Source: a virus
Virus record (IMG/VR): IMGVR_UViG_3300032288_003949
Span: 1-64,000 of that record
DNA length: 64,000 nucleotides
Strand: one strand, 5' to 3'
The notes beneath the pieces were generated by a model, which had not been told where the DNA came from, searched no databases, and saw only the letters and a program-made list of their open reading frames with translations. A program made the position numbers and the translations under genes. Below, one piece after another: positions 63,256 through 64,000 of this stretch; within the stretch, counting starts at the first letter, position 1; each line of letters starts with the position of its first letter.

Positions 63256-63360
63256 GGTGTTCTCCTTCTCTCTTGGGTTGCTCCAAGAGCATACCACATC
63301 GCGCTACATTTCGTCGCTCGTCTATGCTACAGTGGTTGAGCAATCAACGAGAGGAGAATC
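63256..63360. promoter_or_regulatory. Divergent promoters
   Basis: Minus: extended -10 TGG-TATGCT (63288-63296). Plus: TGC-TACAGT (63325-63333), then GAGCAATCAACGAGAGGAG. The stretch CGCGCTACATTTCGTCGC..GTCTATGCTA closely matches the promoter region of the candidate RNA at 52231-52261. Confidence 0.65.
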
Positions 63361-63570
63361 ATGAGGGACGATGGTGGATTCAACCGCGACGAGGTGATCA
63401 GCACCAACCTGCGGCTCACCCAAGCGCAGGCCGAGGTCTTGGTCACGGCGCTCCGCCGCCACGAGCACACTTGCCGCGAGCTTTACACGGCGGACGGCGA
63501 TGACGAGGCTGAGGTGGCTGGCGGGATTCTGGCCTTCGTGTATGCCGCTCGCGAGGGCTACGGCTGCTAG
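63361..63570 (+). CDS. Hypothetical small helical protein
   Basis: A 69-residue protein ('LRLTQAQAEVLVTALRRHEHTCRELY'), helical and acidic. Single-gene plus unit closed by a terminator at 63596-63620. Function unknown. Confidence 0.7.
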   Translation: MRDDGGFNRDEVISTNLRLTQAQAEVLVTALRRHEHTCRELYTADGDDEAEVAGGILAFVYAAREGYGC

Positions 63571-63595
63571 GTAGCCACCTTTTCGCTTCACTTTC

Positions 63596-63620
63596 GGGTC
63601 GCCTTCGGGCGGCCCGTTTG
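63596..63620 (+). terminator. Plus-strand terminator
   Basis: GGGTCGCC-TTCG-GGCGGCCC (8-bp stem with one G-T pair) followed by GTTTG. Confidence 0.65.
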
Positions 63621-63625
63621 CGTTG

Positions 63626-63673
63626 GAGGAAAGAAGCCCGCGCCAAGTGAAGGGAGTCTCGGCACGGGCTTCT
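63626..63673 (-). terminator. Minus-strand terminator of the lysin operon
   Basis: Arms AGAAGCCCG / CGGGCTTCT with an inner GCC/GGC and a 16-base loop; on the minus strand the stem is followed by TTTCC. It lies just after the transglycosylase stop. Confidence 0.6.
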
Positions 63674-63704
63674 GTCTGGTCGACTCTAACAGGCCGTCAG
63701 GCGG

Positions 63705-64000
63705 TCAGCCGCTGCATCCCCATCCCCAGCCGACGCTGTTCCACAGGTTCTGGGCCACGCGCATCTGCTCGCGCCACGGCGCATCTCCTGCGTTGTCGTG
63801 CTTTGAGATGTAGCGACCGTTTGCCTTGCGGCGGAATGCATCCCAGCTCGTCGTGTAGAAACCGAGGCCACCTTCGTAGGTCGGGCCTTGGACTCGCCAA
63901 TTGACTCCGCCGTAGCCGCTTCCAGGCTGCTCGCATCGGCCTACCCGAAGCCACACATCGTGGTTCGGGGGCAGGAGCATGCGGTGCGCCTTCTTCCACT
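63705..64000 (-). CDS. Transglycosylase / Rpf-like lysin, N-terminus outside window
   Basis: The 3' 98 codons of a gene running past the window edge. 'WLRVGRCEQPGSGYGGVNWR', 'PTYEGGLGFYTTSWDAFRR', 'WREQMRVAQNLWNSVGWGWGCSG' form a resuscitation-promoting-factor/transglycosylase fold, with E of 'GRCEQPG' as the likely catalytic acid. It would cut peptidoglycan for host lysis or entry. The preceding 'WKKAHRMLLPP' is typical of the domain. Supports an actinobacterial host. Confidence 0.83.
   Translation of the reverse strand, partial: WKKAHRMLLPPNHDVWLRVGRCEQPGSGYGGVNWRVQGPTYEGGLGFYTTSWDAFRRKANGRYISKHDNAGDAPWREQMRVAQNLWNSVGWGWGCSG

Overview
The window is part of a tailed-phage genome (Caudoviricetes, or a prophage of one). 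It holds a nearly complete head module: terminase large subunit, portal, MuF-type head protein, capsid maturation protease with scaffold, major capsid protein and two decoration proteins. No integrase was seen, and apart from one baseplate-type protein no tail genes, so those must lie outside. The host is probably an actinobacterium. Evidence: a Rpf/transglycosylase-type lysin at the right edge, an mIHF-like nucleoid protein, GC-rich genes, and a secreted protein whose sequence style recalls Thermoleophilia/Solirubrobacterales. The class-level guess is inference.

Layout. The virion genes are on the minus strand and read from high to low coordinates: putative small terminase (56.9 kb), large terminase (54.4 kb), long decoration protein (50.7 kb), portal (43.0 kb), MuF polyprotein (38.5 kb), two more giant proteins (30.0 and 18.7 kb), protease/scaffold (3.1 kb), short decoration protein, major capsid protein and a small Lys-rich protein. 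Plus-strand islands of small genes interrupt this series: Ku at 4.8 kb, then 22.8-24.7, 38.6-40.1, 40.6-41.0, 43.9-48.4, 50.8-51.9, 58.1-60.5 and 63.4 kb. Most islands open with one shared promoter/leader type: an extended -10 (TGN-TANNNT), often a small inverted repeat, then a GCGCAAYCCGACNAAGGAGG-like ribosome-binding leader. Four islands end in a CTAG that is the stop codon of both converging genes.

The most striking content is three giant proteins (3786, 1781 and 2659 residues, about 25 kb together). They are strings of unrelated domains separated by a recurrent linker, (G/S/A)M(A/Q/K/E/R)SP(A/N/V/M). The domains include MuF, zincin-like, several ADP-ribosyltransferase-like and two kinase-like folds, peptidoglycan-binding domains, zinc ribbons and tandem small beta modules. 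My reading is that these are polyproteins cut by the capsid maturation protease, giving a set of proteins packaged in the head and possibly delivered with the DNA. This is inference.

DNA-processing genes form two groups. One is Ku (plus) divergent from an ATP-dependent DNA ligase (minus), with SSB next to it: a phage end-joining set. The other is a minus-strand operon of two ParB-like proteins flanking a D12-class adenine methyltransferase, next to a plus-strand metallophosphoesterase operon. RNA content: one tRNA with a CAT anticodon (43851-43923), and a probable structured RNA of about 370-390 nt between a phage-type promoter and an intrinsic terminator (52.25-52.64 kb).
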